From positions 1-64,000 of the forward strand of contig CAZRDB010000002.1 of the NCBI GenBank assembly GCA_964598695.1: DNA of 64,000 bases. Direction: 5' to 3'. Below are positions 45,492-55,061 of the stretch, one piece after another. Origin of the DNA: CAZRDB01 sp964598695 (GTDB lineage Bacteria > Armatimonadota > Zipacnadia > UBA1398). A program made the translations under genes and the position numbers. The number at the start of each line of letters is the position of its first letter. The first letter of the stretch is position 1. A model generated the notes under the pieces. The model saw nothing but the letters and a program-made list of their open reading frames with translations, was not told where the DNA came from and ran no database searches.

Positions 45492-45860
45492 ATGCCGATC
45501 TTCTTTGCCATGGACAACGCGCAGTTGCGACTGGAGGAGGGGACGCTCCCGTCGGTCGGTGCATTGTCGCTCGATACCGAGGGTCTGACCTTCACGACCG
45601 GCGGGTTCGTCCACGGCGATATCCGCGTGCCGTACGAGAACATCGCCTCGATCGGGCGGCTGTACCGTTCGAAGGACACGATCCAGGTCACCACCGTGAC
45701 CGGCGAGCGGTACCTGATCAGCGTCTACCAGGAGGGCACAGCCGACGGCGTCCGCGCGATCCTCCGCCTGCTGCAGGCCCGCGCCATCCACCAACGCCAA
45801 ACCAAGCCGCCGTCCGACCCGGAGGATCCCGAGGCCGGCCCCGACGCGTCTTCCTCGTAG
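45492..45860 (+). CDS. Small hypothetical protein, PH-like fold suspected
   Basis: 122 residues from ATG at 45492 with AGGAGG about 10 bases upstream. It starts [20 protein letters not shown] and has a compact pattern of beta strands ([59 protein letters not shown]). That is like bacterial PH-related domains that bind membranes or proteins. An acidic Pro/Ser tail ends it. The long open frame that begins at 45063 is upstream noise. It lies 66 bases before nuoA. Confidence 0.6.
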   Translation: MPIFFAMDNAQLRLEEGTLPSVGALSLDTEGLTFTTGGFVHGDIRVPYENIASIGRLYRSKDTIQVTTVTGERYLISVYQEGTADGVRAILRLLQARAIHQRQTKPPSDPEDPEAGPDASSS

Positions 45861-45926
45861 GGCCGCGCGCACGCGGAGGAGTTGCCCGCCCACGCGGCGA
45901 AGCTCCCCTGCCGGGAGAGAGCTTCG

Positions 45927-46325
45927 ATGCAGTTCCACCCGTACGCGCAGATCCTGATCCTCGCCGTCGGCGGCATTGTCTTCATCGGTGGCGCGCTCGT
46001 CTTCGGTTGGCTGGTTCGGCCCCGCAAGCCGGCGGAGCCGAAGGAGACGACCTACGAGTGCGGCGAGTTGCCGATCGGGAGCGCCTGGTTCCAGTTCCCA
46101 GCCCAGTTCTACCTGATCGCCCTCCTCTTCGTCGTCTTCGAGGTCGAGGCGGTCTACCTGTTGCCCTGGGCGCTCAAGCTGAGCAGCTTCCTCCACAACC
46201 CGGAGGGCGAGCTGGTTGGCTCGGCTTGGTTCGCAATCGTCGAGATGGGCATCTTCCTCTTCGTCCTGCTGCTCGGATGGGTCTACGCACTGCGGAAGGG
46301 AGCGCTCGAGTGGATCACCGAGTAG
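45927..46325 (+). CDS. nuoA: NADH-quinone oxidoreductase subunit A
   Basis: 132 residues, three transmembrane helices. The conserved [12 protein letters not shown] loop and [20 protein letters not shown] identify NuoA of complex I, part of the membrane arm near the quinone site. ATG at 45927 with GGGAGAG upstream is preferred over the in-frame ATG at 45882. It begins the nuoABCDHIJKLMN operon and overlaps nuoB by 16 bases. Confidence 0.95.
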   Translation: MQFHPYAQILILAVGGIVFIGGALVFGWLVRPRKPAEPKETTYECGELPIGSAWFQFPAQFYLIALLFVVFEVEAVYLLPWALKLSSFLHNPEGELVGSAWFAIVEMGIFLFVLLLGWVYALRKGALEWITE

Positions 46326-46912
46326 CGCTCCCGGGCTGCGAGGGCGATGGCCCCCCCGGGTCGGGCCGGATCGCCACTCCCGACGGCCTCGCCCCCTCGC
46401 CCGAGCTGGACGGACTCCGCTCGTCGGTCCTGGGCTCGCTCCCGGGCGCGGGTCGCGCGATCGACCTCGTCGACCGCTGGGTGTTCGCGCAGGCGCGGCT
46501 GCGCTCGCTGTGGCCCCTGTCGTTCGGCCTGGCCTGCTGCGCCATTGAGATGATGGCCGCGTTCGCCTCCCGCTTCGATATGGACCGCTTCGGCGTCTTC
46601 CCCCGCGCCACGCCGCGGCAGGCCGACGTGATGATCGTCGCGGGGACCGTGACCTACAAGATGGCCGAGCGGCTTCGCCGGCTGTACGACCAGATGCCCG
46701 AGCCCAAGTACGTCATCGCCATGGGGAGCTGCGCCAACTGCGGCGGGCCGTTCCTGGACGGCTACCACGTCGTGCGCGGCGTCGATCTCATCGTGCCGGT
46801 CGACATCTACGTTCCCGGTTGCCCCCCGCGGCCCGAGGCCCTGATCGACGGCTTCTACCGCCTGCGCGAGAAGATCGCGCGCGCCGAGGGCGCCGTCTCG
46901 CCCGTGAGGTAG
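46310..46912 (+). CDS. nuoB: NADH-quinone oxidoreductase subunit B
   Basis: 200 residues from a GTG at 46310 with GAAGGGAG 7 bases upstream. The four N2 cluster cysteines are present: the adjacent pair Cys76-Cys77 in [10 protein letters not shown], one in MGSCANCGG and one in [12 protein letters not shown]2 passes electrons to quinone. The N-terminus before LPGAGRAID is longer than usual (about 45 residues) and rich in Gly, Pro and Ser; a later start is possible. Confidence 0.95.
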   Translation: MDHRVALPGCEGDGPPGSGRIATPDGLAPSPELDGLRSSVLGSLPGAGRAIDLVDRWVFAQARLRSLWPLSFGLACCAIEMMAAFASRFDMDRFGVFPRATPRQADVMIVAGTVTYKMAERLRRLYDQMPEPKYVIAMGSCANCGGPFLDGYHVVRGVDLIVPVDIYVPGCPPRPEALIDGFYRLREKIARAEGAVSPVR

Positions 46913-46914
46913 CA

Positions 46915-47481
46915 GTGACACACGCGGAAGCGGCACAACGGATCCTGGAGGACCTCGCGGCGACTGGCGCCGAGGTCGAGCCCTGCGCCGAGTGGGTCGA
47001 GGTGCGCTGTGCCGCCCCTGCGCTCGCCGAGGTGGTACGCGGCCTGCGCGACGGCCGAGTGGGGTTCGACTACTTCACCTTCGTCACGGCCGTCGACTAC
47101 CCGCCCGGCACGGAGCAGGGCGGCGCGCACGGACGCTTCGAGCTGTTCTACCACCTCCGGTCGCTCGGCAACGCCTGCGCCGCCGTCGTGCGAACCTGGC
47201 TCGAGCGCGACCGGGAGTCGATCCGCACCGTGAGCGACCTGTACGCCGGGGCGAACTGGCATGAGCGCGAGTGTTACGACCTGTTCGGCGTGGTCTTCGC
47301 CGGCCACCCCGACCTGACGCGGATCCTGCTCCCCGACGACTGGCAGGGACATCCGCTCCGCAAGGACTACGTGGAACGCAACGAGCTGCCGTGGACCGTC
47401 TCGCAGCAGTGGCCGGCGATCGAGCCCGACCGCACGCCCGAGGCACCGCCCGCGAAGAAGCCGGCGAAGGAGAGCACCTGA
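46915..47481 (+). CDS. nuoC: NADH-quinone oxidoreductase subunit C
   Basis: 188 residues from a GTG at 46915, 2 bases after nuoB, with GAGGT as ribosome site. The 30 kDa subunit signature is [20 protein letters not shown] followed by [10 protein letters not shown]. It belongs to the peripheral quinone-reducing part of complex I. It is separate from nuoD here (some bacteria fuse them). An open frame from 46819 is ignored since it runs inside nuoB. Confidence 0.94.
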   Translation: MTHAEAAQRILEDLAATGAEVEPCAEWVEVRCAAPALAEVVRGLRDGRVGFDYFTFVTAVDYPPGTEQGGAHGRFELFYHLRSLGNACAAVVRTWLERDRESIRTVSDLYAGANWHERECYDLFGVVFAGHPDLTRILLPDDWQGHPLRKDYVERNELPWTVSQQWPAIEPDRTPEAPPAKKPAKEST

Positions 47482-47482
47482 G

Positions 47483-48604
47483 GTGGAGAGCGTACCTCCC
47501 GTGCGCGAGGCGCACTACGAGGAGATGCTCATCAACATGGGGCCCCAGCACCCGTCGACCCACGGGGTGCTGCGGGTGCTCCTGCGCCTCCGGGGCGAGG
47601 TCATCGAGGACGCGCAGTTCGTCATCGGCTACCTCCACCGCAACCACGAGCGGATCTCGGAGCAGAAGGGCTGGATCCGCGCCCTCCCGCTCACCGACCG
47701 CGTCGACTACCTCTCGCCGATCACCTGCGAGTGGGCGATGGCGCTCGCCGCTGAGAAGCTCGCCGGCGTGGAGGTGCCCGAGCGCGCCGAGTGGCTCCGC
47801 GTCCTCTCCGCCGAGCTGTACCGCATCGCGAGCCACCTCGTCTTCATCGGCACCTTCGGCAACGACATCGGCGCGACGACGCTGTTCCTCTACGGCTTCC
47901 GCGAGCGCGAGCGGATCATGGACATCTTCGAGCGGCTCACCGGCCAGCGGATGACCTGCCACTACATCCGCGTCGGCGGCGTCGGCTGGGATCTCCCGGC
48001 CGGGCTCGACCGCGAGATCCTCGAGACCCTGCGCGTGATCGAGGAGCGCCTGCCGGAGTACAACGACCTCTTCACCAACAACCGCATCTTCCGCGCCCGG
48101 AGCGAGGGCGTGGGCGTCCTCACCGCCGAGCAGGCGAAGGCGTTCGGCGTGAGCGGGCCGAACCTGCGTGCCTCGGGTATCGACTTCGACTTGCGGCGCG
48201 ACGTGCCGTACGGGGTCTACCCCAAGCTCTCGTTCGAAGTCCCCACCCGCCCGAACGGCGACACCTTCGACCGGTACGCGCTGCGCGTGCTGGAGATCCC
48301 CCAGTCGGCCCGGCTCGTGCGGCAGGCGCTCGAGGGACTGCCGGCCGGGGAGATCCGCGCGAAGCTCAAGGCTCGGTTCCAGACCCCGGCGGGGGTCGCC
48401 TACGGGGCCGTCGAGGGCGCGCGGGGTGAGATCGGCTACTTCGCGGTGGGCGACGGGACCGAGGCGCCCTACCGGCTCAAGATCCGCTCGCCCTCGTTCT
48501 CGAGCCTCGCCTCGATCGAGAAGACGTTCATCGGATGGAAGGTCGCCGACGCGATCGCCATCCTCGGTGGGATCGACATCGTGCTCGGAGACGTAGACCG
48601 CTAG
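47483..48604 (+). CDS. nuoD: NADH-quinone oxidoreductase subunit D
   Basis: 373 residues from GTG at 47483, one base after the nuoC stop. The 49 kDa hydrogenase-like subunit: MGPQHPSTHGVLRVLLRLRG with the quinone-site His, GYLHRNHERISEQKG, and the C-terminal SSLASIEKTFIGWKVADA region and IDIVLGDVDR. It forms the quinone cavity with NuoB. The next gene is nuoH, so nuoE, nuoF and nuoG are missing at the place they occupy in 14-subunit clusters. Confidence 0.96.
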   Translation: MESVPPVREAHYEEMLINMGPQHPSTHGVLRVLLRLRGEVIEDAQFVIGYLHRNHERISEQKGWIRALPLTDRVDYLSPITCEWAMALAAEKLAGVEVPERAEWLRVLSAELYRIASHLVFIGTFGNDIGATTLFLYGFRERERIMDIFERLTGQRMTCHYIRVGGVGWDLPAGLDREILETLRVIEERLPEYNDLFTNNRIFRARSEGVGVLTAEQAKAFGVSGPNLRASGIDFDLRRDVPYGVYPKLSFEVPTRPNGDTFDRYALRVLEIPQSARLVRQALEGLPAGEIRAKLKARFQTPAGVAYGAVEGARGEIGYFAVGDGTEAPYRLKIRSPSFSSLASIEKTFIGWKVADAIAILGGIDIVLGDVDR

Positions 48605-48623
48605 CGTGTGGGATGGAGTCGGC

Positions 48624-49727
48624 ATGGAGTCCGGCCGCGGCTGGATCGAGAACGGGATCCACAACCTGGTCGCCCCCCTCTGGGAGCGGGTGCCGATCCT
48701 GCCTCTCTTCGTGCCGGTGGTCTGTATCCTCGCCGTGGTCGCGGTCTCGGCGCTCATCCTGATCTGGCTCGAGCGGAAGGTCTCGGCCGACATCCAGTCC
48801 CGCGTCGGCCCGATCCACCATGGCCCCTTCGGCCTCCTGCAGACCGTCTGCGACGCGCTCAAGCTCATCCAGAAAGAGGACACCGTCCCGAAAGCGGCCG
48901 ACCGGATCGTCTTCTGCGTCGCGCCCTTCATCGCGTTCGTCCCGGCGGTGCTGCTGTACTGCGTGATCCCCTTCGGCAAGGGCTGGATCGCCGCCGACCT
49001 CAACGTCGGCCTCTTCTACCTGCTCGCCGCCGGCTCGGTCGGCGTGGTCGGCGTGATCGTCGCCGGCTGGGCGAGCAACAACAAGTGGTCGTTGCTCGGC
49101 GGGATGCGCGCCGCCGCACAGCTCATCACCTACGAGATCCCGGGCTTCCTCGCCCTCGTCGCCATCGTGATGATCTCCGGCACGCTGTCGATGAACGAGA
49201 TCGTCCGCGGTCAGACCCGGATCGAGTGGTCGAGCTGGCCGCCGACCGCCCCCTTCATGGGCTGGTACTGCTTCACCGTGCCGGGCGCGATCGCCGCGAT
49301 CCTCTACCTCGTCGCGGCGCTCGCCGAGGTCAACCGCCAGCCCTTCGACCTCCCCGAGGCCGAGTCGGAGCTGGTCTCGGGCTTCAACACCGAGTACTCC
49401 GGCTTCCGCTTCGCGATCTTCTTCCTCGGCGAGTTCAGCAACCTGCTGGTCGTCTCCGCTGTCGCGACCACCCTGTTCTTCGGCGGGTGGGCCTCACCGC
49501 TCGGCGACCAGTTCGCCGGCGCGTTCGGCCTGCTCGGCGATGGCGTCCAGTGGTTCTTCGTCAAGGTCACGGTCCTGATCTACGGCATGATGTGGATCAA
49601 GTGGACCCTCCCCCGCGTCCGCATCGACCAGATGCTGCAGATCGCCTGGAAGGGCATGATCCCCCTCGCGCTGATCAACATCGCGATTGCCACCGCGTGG
49701 GTTGCCCTGGTGGGGGGGAGCGGATGA
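48624..49727 (+). CDS. nuoH: NADH-quinone oxidoreductase subunit H
   Basis: 367 residues. I choose ATG at 48624, which has GGAG 6 bases upstream; GTG at 48606 in the same frame lacks a nearby ribosome site but is possible. Membrane subunit with ERKVSADIQSRVGP, ALAEVNRQPFDLPEAESELV and SGFNTEYSGFRFAIFFLGEF, which form the quinone-channel loops. It links the peripheral arm to the proton-pumping subunits. Its stop overlaps nuoI in an ATGA junction. Confidence 0.95.
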   Translation: MESGRGWIENGIHNLVAPLWERVPILPLFVPVVCILAVVAVSALILIWLERKVSADIQSRVGPIHHGPFGLLQTVCDALKLIQKEDTVPKAADRIVFCVAPFIAFVPAVLLYCVIPFGKGWIAADLNVGLFYLLAAGSVGVVGVIVAGWASNNKWSLLGGMRAAAQLITYEIPGFLALVAIVMISGTLSMNEIVRGQTRIEWSSWPPTAPFMGWYCFTVPGAIAAILYLVAALAEVNRQPFDLPEAESELVSGFNTEYSGFRFAIFFLGEFSNLLVVSAVATTLFFGGWASPLGDQFAGAFGLLGDGVQWFFVKVTVLIYGMMWIKWTLPRVRIDQMLQIAWKGMIPLALINIAIATAWVALVGGSG

Positions 49728-50284
49728 GCCACCGCCCCCCGATCGAGATCCCGCCCGGCCAGGCGCTCTCGCCCAACGGCATCGTCGCCTTCTTCCAGCT
49801 TGTCGGCGCCGGGCTGTGGACCGCCGCGAAGGGCCTGCGCGTGACGGCGTACAACGGCCTCCGCCGGCCCCGAATCACCGTGGCCTATCCCTTCAAGACG
49901 CTCGACGTCGCGCCCCGCTGGCGGGGCCGCCACCGGATCCTGCGCACCGACGACGGCGCGCCCGCCTGCATCGCCTGCGGCGCGTGTGAGCGGATCTGCC
50001 CCGACCGCTGCATCGCGATTACCCGCACGAAGGTCACGGTCACCCAGCCGGACGGGACCGAGAAGCAGGTGAGCCGGCCGGAGTCGTTCGTGATCGACCT
50101 CGCGCGCTGCATGTACTGCAACCTGTGCGCCGAGGTCTGCCCGGTGGACTGCCTGCACCTGACGGCCGATTACGCCTACTCGTGCGGCGATGTCCGGACC
50201 ATGAAGGTCGATCTGGAGGGCCTCCTGCGCGCCGAGCCGCTCTCGGAACACGAGCTGCGCCGCGACGCGGAGCCGGAGGCGTGA
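49724..50284 (+). CDS. nuoI: NADH-quinone oxidoreductase subunit I
   Basis: 186 residues. Two 4Fe-4S ferredoxin motifs are intact: CIACGACERICP and CMYCNLCAEVCP, the N6a and N6b clusters that carry electrons to N2. The N-terminal helix packs on NuoH. Without NuoEFG in the cluster, NuoI is the likely docking point for an electron donor such as ferredoxin. ATG at 49724 overlaps the nuoH stop by 4 bases. Confidence 0.95.
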   Translation: MSHRPPIEIPPGQALSPNGIVAFFQLVGAGLWTAAKGLRVTAYNGLRRPRITVAYPFKTLDVAPRWRGRHRILRTDDGAPACIACGACERICPDRCIAITRTKVTVTQPDGTEKQVSRPESFVIDLARCMYCNLCAEVCPVDCLHLTADYAYSCGDVRTMKVDLEGLLRAEPLSEHELRRDAEPEA

Positions 50285-50311
50285 GTCCTCGCACCTCGAG
50301 GGAGCTGTGAG

Positions 50312-50959
50312 TTGGAGTCGGTAGTCTTCTACAGCCTGGCGGCGACGATCCTCTGCCTCGCGCTGGTGGTCGTCACCACGACGCGCATCCTGCGCGGCGT
50401 CGTCGCGCTGTTCCTGGCGCTCGCCGGCGTCTCCGGCCTGTTCTTCCTCCTTCGCGCCCCGATCCTCGGCGCGATGCAGCTCATGGTCTACGCCGGCGGG
50501 ATCGCCGTGCTGTTCGCCTTCGCCGTCATGCTCGTGCGGAGCGTCACCGGCGCCTTCGTGCGCCACTCGACCGGCTACGCGGCCCCGGGGGCGATGCTGG
50601 CGGCGGCCTTTGTGCTGCTGGTGGCCGTGATCTGGGCCGCGCAGATCGGCTGGGGCCTCGACGAGAGCGCCCAGGCGCCCTCGCCGCTCGCGACCGACCT
50701 CGCCGCGCGCGTCATCGACACCCCGACCCCGCCGGAGGTCGACCCGAAAGAGGGCTTCAGCCCGCTGCTGCTCCGGGAGTACCTGATCCCGTTCGAGCTG
50801 GCCTCGGTGCTGCTGCTCGTGGCCATGGTCGGCGCGGTTCTCATCGCCCACCCCCTCGGACGGAGCCACCCCGGCGAGAAGACCGACGCCGCGCGCGAGG
50901 GTACCGATGCGGTGGTCGCCGCCGAGACGGCCGGGGAGGGGGCGGGCCACGATGCCTGA
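50312..50959 (+). CDS. nuoJ: NADH-quinone oxidoreductase subunit J
   Basis: 215 residues from TTG at 50312 with GGGAG upstream. Five hydrophobic helices with the conserved [20 protein letters not shown]. It is a small membrane-arm subunit of complex I. A Glu/Ala-rich tail of about 35 residues follows the last helix ([20 protein letters not shown]), longer than usual. It overlaps nuoK by 8 bases. Confidence 0.93.
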   Translation: MESVVFYSLAATILCLALVVVTTTRILRGVVALFLALAGVSGLFFLLRAPILGAMQLMVYAGGIAVLFAFAVMLVRSVTGAFVRHSTGYAAPGAMLAAAFVLLVAVIWAAQIGWGLDESAQAPSPLATDLAARVIDTPTPPEVDPKEGFSPLLLREYLIPFELASVLLLVAMVGAVLIAHPLGRSHPGEKTDAAREGTDAVVAAETAGEGAGHDA

Positions 50960-51284
50960 GCTGCTGTTCCCGCAGACGGTGCCGCTCGGCCACTACCTCG
51001 TCTTCTCGCTGCTGCTCTTCGCGATCGGCCTCTACGGCGTCGTCGCCCGACGCAACGCGATCGCGATGCTGCTCTCGATCGAGCTGATGCTCAACGCGGT
51101 GGCCGTCAACTTCGCGGCCTTCTCGCGAAGCGGGATCGCCCAGGCAGGCGAGGGCCAGATCTTCGTGGTCTTCCTCGTGACGGTGGCCGTCGCCGAGGCG
51201 GCCGTCGGCCTGGCGATCATCGTGGCGCTGTTCCGGATCCGGCGGACCACCAACGCCGATGAGATCAACCTGCTGAGAGGCTAG
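50952..51284 (+). CDS. nuoK: NADH-quinone oxidoreductase subunit K
   Basis: 110 residues, three helices. The typical [20 protein letters not shown] and the acidic [13 protein letters not shown] (Glu in the proton path) identify NuoK. GGGAGGGGG lies upstream of ATG at 50952. An in-frame ATG at 50907 would overlap nuoJ further and is rejected. Confidence 0.95.
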   Translation: MPELLFPQTVPLGHYLVFSLLLFAIGLYGVVARRNAIAMLLSIELMLNAVAVNFAAFSRSGIAQAGEGQIFVVFLVTVAVAEAAVGLAIIVALFRIRRTTNADEINLLRG

Positions 51285-51286
51285 CG

Positions 51287-53422
51287 GTGACCGAGTTCCT
51301 CGCACAACATGCGTACATGATCGCGGTGCTGCCGGTCGTCGGCTTCGCCATCGTGATCTTCTCCGGTCGCCGGACGCCGCTTCAGGGCGCGGCGATCCCG
51401 ATCCTCTGCCTCGGGCTGTCGTTCCTGTGGTCCCTCGGCTGCCTCGGCTACCTCCTGGGCGGCGGAGAGCCGTTGCGCAGGAGCTTCGCGATCGCGCCGA
51501 TGAGCGTACCGCTGGTCTTCTCGTTCACCGTCGACGCGCCCGCGGTCGCGATGCTCCTGATGGTCTCCTTCGTGGCGCTGCTGGTGACCATCTACTCGAC
51601 CGGCTACATGCGCGGCGACGAGGACTACGGCCGCTTCTTCGCCTTCCTGAGCCTCTTCTCGGCCTCGATGCTCGGCCTCGTGCTGGCGAGCAACCTGATC
51701 TTCGTCTTCATGTCGTGGGAGCTGGTCGGCTTGATGAGCTACCTGCTCATCGGCTTCTGGTTCCACAAGCCCGAGGCGGCCCGCGCCTGCAAGAAGGCCT
51801 TCCTCACCACCCGGCTCGGCGACGTCGGCTTCACGGTCGCGCTCGTCGCGCTGTTCGTGCAGACCAGGACCCTCGACCTCAACGAGGTCTTCCGCATGGT
51901 CGCGGCCGACGCGATCCCGAAGCCGACCCTCTTCTTGATCAGCCTCGGCCTCTTCGCCGGCGCGGTCGGCAAGTCGGCCCAGTTCCCCCTGCACGTTTGG
52001 CTCCCCGACGCCATGGAGGGCCCGACTCCCGTCTCCGCGCTCATCCATGCCGCGACAATGGTCGCCGCCGGCGTCTGGATGATCTTCCGCATGTCGCCGG
52101 TCATCCAGGCGACAGCCGGGACGGGGCTCTACGACGCAACCGTCTGGATCGCGGCGGTCGGAGGCTTCACCGCCCTCTTCGCCGCCACCATCGCCATCGC
52201 CCAGGACGACATCAAGCGCGTCCTCGCCTACTCCACGGTGAGCCAGCTCGGCTACATGATGCTCGGACTCGGCGTGGGCGCGTACTTCGCCGGCTTCTTC
52301 CACCTGCTGACCCACGCGTTCTTCAAGGCTCTCCTCTTCCTCGGCTCCGGCTCCGTGATCATCGGCTGCCACCACGAGCAGGACATCAAGAAGATGGGCG
52401 GCCTCGCGCGGATCATGCCGATCACCTTCGCGACCTTCGCGCTCGGCACGCTCGCCCTGGCCGGTGTGGGGATCCCCGGCTGGTTTGGCTTCTCCGGCTT
52501 CCATAGCAAGGAGATGATCCTGGTCGAGACGTGGCTTCGGGCCAAGCCGCTGGCGATCATGGGCCTCGCGGGCGCGTTCCTCACGCCCTTCTACATGACC
52601 CGCTGCGTCTGCCTGACCTTCCTCGGCGCCAAGCCGCGCGACCCCCACGTCGCCGAGCACGCCCATGAGACGCCGCCGAGCATGACCGTCCCGCTGATCC
52701 TGCTCGCCGTGCTCGCCGTGAGTGCCGGCTGGTGGGGACCGCAGTTCCGCGAGTGGCTCGGCCACGGCTACGGCTTCGACGGCGCCCTGACCTTCGCGAC
52801 GGCCGAGGCCCATGCAGGCGGGCACCATGCCGCGCTCGAGGCCGAGCACCAGGCCGAGGTCACCGTCGGCTGGACCGCCTTCGCTTGCGTCGCGCTCGCG
52901 ATCGCCCTCGGCTTCGCCCTGTGGGGGCGTGGCCCGGCGCTGGTCGACGGCTGGGTCGCGCGCTACGCGCCGCTGCGGTGGCTGCGCACGCTGCTCGCGC
53001 GGAAGTACTACATCGATGAGCTGTACCTGGGGATCGCGCGTTGCGCGATCCTCGGGATGATCGTCTGCGCGTGGTTCGACCTCCACGTCATCGACCGCGT
53101 CTTCGTGCGCGGCTGGGCCTGGATGACGCTGCAGATCAAATCGGCGATGGGCTGGGTCGACCGGGTCATCGTCGACAAGATCCTCGTCCACGCGCTGCCG
53201 ACCGCGATCTACGTCGGCGGCGCGCTGCTCCAGCTCGCGCAGACGGGCACGGTTCAGCTCTACATCCTGATCACCCTGGTGGGCGGCGTCGCGATGATCG
53301 GCGCCTCCCTCTTCGCGGAATCCGCGCTCCAGGTGTTCCTGATCGCGGGCGGCGCCACGCTGCTGATGGGAGTCCTCGGCGGCTGTGTCGTCCGGGCGCG
53401 ACGGAAGGCGGTGTCGCAGTGA
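51287..53422 (+). CDS. nuoL: NADH-quinone oxidoreductase subunit L
   Basis: 711 residues from GTG at 51287, 2 bases after nuoK. It is the distal proton-pumping antiporter-like subunit with a long lateral helix. The core has WELVGLMSYLLIGFWFH, VWLPDAMEGPTPVSALIHAA and HLLTHAFFKALLFLGSGSVI, with the expected Glu, Lys and His positions. A His-rich loop (AEAHAGGHHAALEAEHQAE) lies between later helices. The C-terminus has the last helices after a charged linker. Confidence 0.95.
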   Translation: MTEFLAQHAYMIAVLPVVGFAIVIFSGRRTPLQGAAIPILCLGLSFLWSLGCLGYLLGGGEPLRRSFAIAPMSVPLVFSFTVDAPAVAMLLMVSFVALLVTIYSTGYMRGDEDYGRFFAFLSLFSASMLGLVLASNLIFVFMSWELVGLMSYLLIGFWFHKPEAARACKKAFLTTRLGDVGFTVALVALFVQTRTLDLNEVFRMVAADAIPKPTLFLISLGLFAGAVGKSAQFPLHVWLPDAMEGPTPVSALIHAATMVAAGVWMIFRMSPVIQATAGTGLYDATVWIAAVGGFTALFAATIAIAQDDIKRVLAYSTVSQLGYMMLGLGVGAYFAGFFHLLTHAFFKALLFLGSGSVIIGCHHEQDIKKMGGLARIMPITFATFALGTLALAGVGIPGWFGFSGFHSKEMILVETWLRAKPLAIMGLAGAFLTPFYMTRCVCLTFLGAKPRDPHVAEHAHETPPSMTVPLILLAVLAVSAGWWGPQFREWLGHGYGFDGALTFATAEAHAGGHHAALEAEHQAEVTVGWTAFACVALAIALGFALWGRGPALVDGWVARYAPLRWLRTLLARKYYIDELYLGIARCAILGMIVCAWFDLHVIDRVFVRGWAWMTLQIKSAMGWVDRVIVDKILVHALPTAIYVGGALLQLAQTGTVQLYILITLVGGVAMIGASLFAESALQVFLIAGGATLLMGVLGGCVVRARRKAVSQ

Positions 53423-53501
53423 GGGCGCAGCTTCGGCGCATGCGCCGGCAACGCGAGGGGATCCGGCGGGTCACCCCGGACCGGACGGGAGGGCGCGCCT
53501 G

Positions 53502-55040
53502 ATGGAGGGCTTCCCGATCCTCTCGGTGCTGACCTACCTCCCGCTGGTCGGGGGGCTCGTGATCCTGTTCATCCCGCGCGAGCGCCACGAGGCGATCAAG
53601 TCCGCGGCCGTCGCCACCTCGGCGATCTGCCTCGCGCTCAGCACGCTCGCCTGGTTCGTCTTCGACAAGACCGCGCCGGGAATGCAGTTCGAGGAGCGCG
53701 CCGAGTGGATCCCCATCCTCGGCGCCAGCTACCACATGGGCGCCGACGGCATCTCCATGCCGATGATCTGGCTCACCGCGCTCGTGAGCTTCGTCGCCAT
53801 CCTGTACTCGTGGATCATCCACGAGCGCGTGAAGGAGTACTTCGCCCTCTTCCTGCTCCTCCAGACCGCCATCAACGGCGTCTTCTGCGCGCTCGACTTC
53901 GTGCTGTTCTACATCTTCTGGGAGGTCAGCCTGGTGCCGATGTACTTCATCATCGGCGTCTGGGGCGGCCCGCGGCGCGAGTACGCCGCGATCAAGTTCT
54001 TCCTCTACACCCTGGTCGGCAGCCTGCTGATGCTGCTGGCGATCATCGTCGTCTACTTCGCGAGCGGCGACCCCGGCAACCGCACCCTCGACATCATGGA
54101 GCTGATCCACCGGCAGCCGCTGACCAAGCTGCCGATGGGGGTGGGGCTGGCCGTCTTCTGGGGCTTCTTCATCGGCTTCGCGATCAAGGTGCCGTGCTTC
54201 CCCTTCCACACCTGGTTGCCCGACGCACACGTCGAGGCCCCGACGGCCGGCTCGGTCGTCCTGGCCGGACTGCTCCTCAAGATGGGCACCTACGGCCTGA
54301 TCCGCGTGAGCCTGCCGCTCATGCCGCAGCAGTTCCTCCAGATGGACTACTGGATCGGGATCCTGGCGATCGTGAGCATCATCTACGGCTCGCTGGTCGC
54401 GATGGCCCAGTCCGATCTCAAGAAGCTCATCGCCTACTCGTCGATCGGCCACATGGGCTTCGTGACGCTCGGGATCGCCGCCATGAACCGCGACGGGATC
54501 AGCGGCGCCGTGCTCCAGATGTTCTCCCACGGCCTGATCACCTCGTGCCTGTTCCTTCTCGTCGGCGTGATCTACGAGCGGGCGCACATCCGCGAGATCA
54601 ACGGCTTCGGGGGCCTCGGCAAGGTGATGCCCGCCTACTTCGGCGTCTTCGTCTTCGTCTCGATGGCCTCGCTGGGGCTGCCCTCGCTCTCCGGCTTCTG
54701 GGCGGAGTACTCGGTCCTCGTCGGCGCCTACGACTCCTCGAGCGCGGCCGCCAATCCGGCGATCCTCGCGCTGGGCTCGCCCTGGTTCGCCTGGTCGGCC
54801 ATCATCGGAATCGTGCTCACCGCCGCCTACATGCTGTGGACCGTCCAGCGCGTCTTCATGGGCGTACGGAACGAGAAGTGGCTCTCGCTGCCCGATATCA
54901 ACCCCCTCGAGCTGGCCTGCCTCGCGCCGCTGATGGCGCTCACGCTGCTCGTCGGGTGCTACCCGATGCCCCTGTGGGGCCCGATCGGGCAGTCGGCGCA
55001 GTTCCTGCAGGACCATATCGTGCGGATCGTCGGCGGCTAG
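53502..55040 (+). CDS. nuoM: NADH-quinone oxidoreductase subunit M
   Basis: 512 residues from ATG at 53502 with GGGAGG upstream. It is a proton-pumping antiporter-like subunit with FYIFWEVSLVPMYFIIGVWG, PCFPFHTWLPDAHVEAPTAG and DLKKLIAYSSIGHMGFVTLG. The 79 bases after nuoL hold a short Arg-rich frame that I do not consider a gene. nuoN follows after 21 bases. Confidence 0.96.
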   Translation: MEGFPILSVLTYLPLVGGLVILFIPRERHEAIKSAAVATSAICLALSTLAWFVFDKTAPGMQFEERAEWIPILGASYHMGADGISMPMIWLTALVSFVAILYSWIIHERVKEYFALFLLLQTAINGVFCALDFVLFYIFWEVSLVPMYFIIGVWGGPRREYAAIKFFLYTLVGSLLMLLAIIVVYFASGDPGNRTLDIMELIHRQPLTKLPMGVGLAVFWGFFIGFAIKVPCFPFHTWLPDAHVEAPTAGSVVLAGLLLKMGTYGLIRVSLPLMPQQFLQMDYWIGILAIVSIIYGSLVAMAQSDLKKLIAYSSIGHMGFVTLGIAAMNRDGISGAVLQMFSHGLITSCLFLLVGVIYERAHIREINGFGGLGKVMPAYFGVFVFVSMASLGLPSLSGFWAEYSVLVGAYDSSSAAANPAILALGSPWFAWSAIIGIVLTAAYMLWTVQRVFMGVRNEKWLSLPDINPLELACLAPLMALTLLVGCYPMPLWGPIGQSAQFLQDHIVRIVGG

Positions 55041-55061
55041 CCGGGAGAAGGGTCAACGCGC

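Noticed and set aside
53423..53501. Short frame between nuoL and nuoM
   Set aside because: Arg-rich, no start with a ribosome site, likely a spacer.
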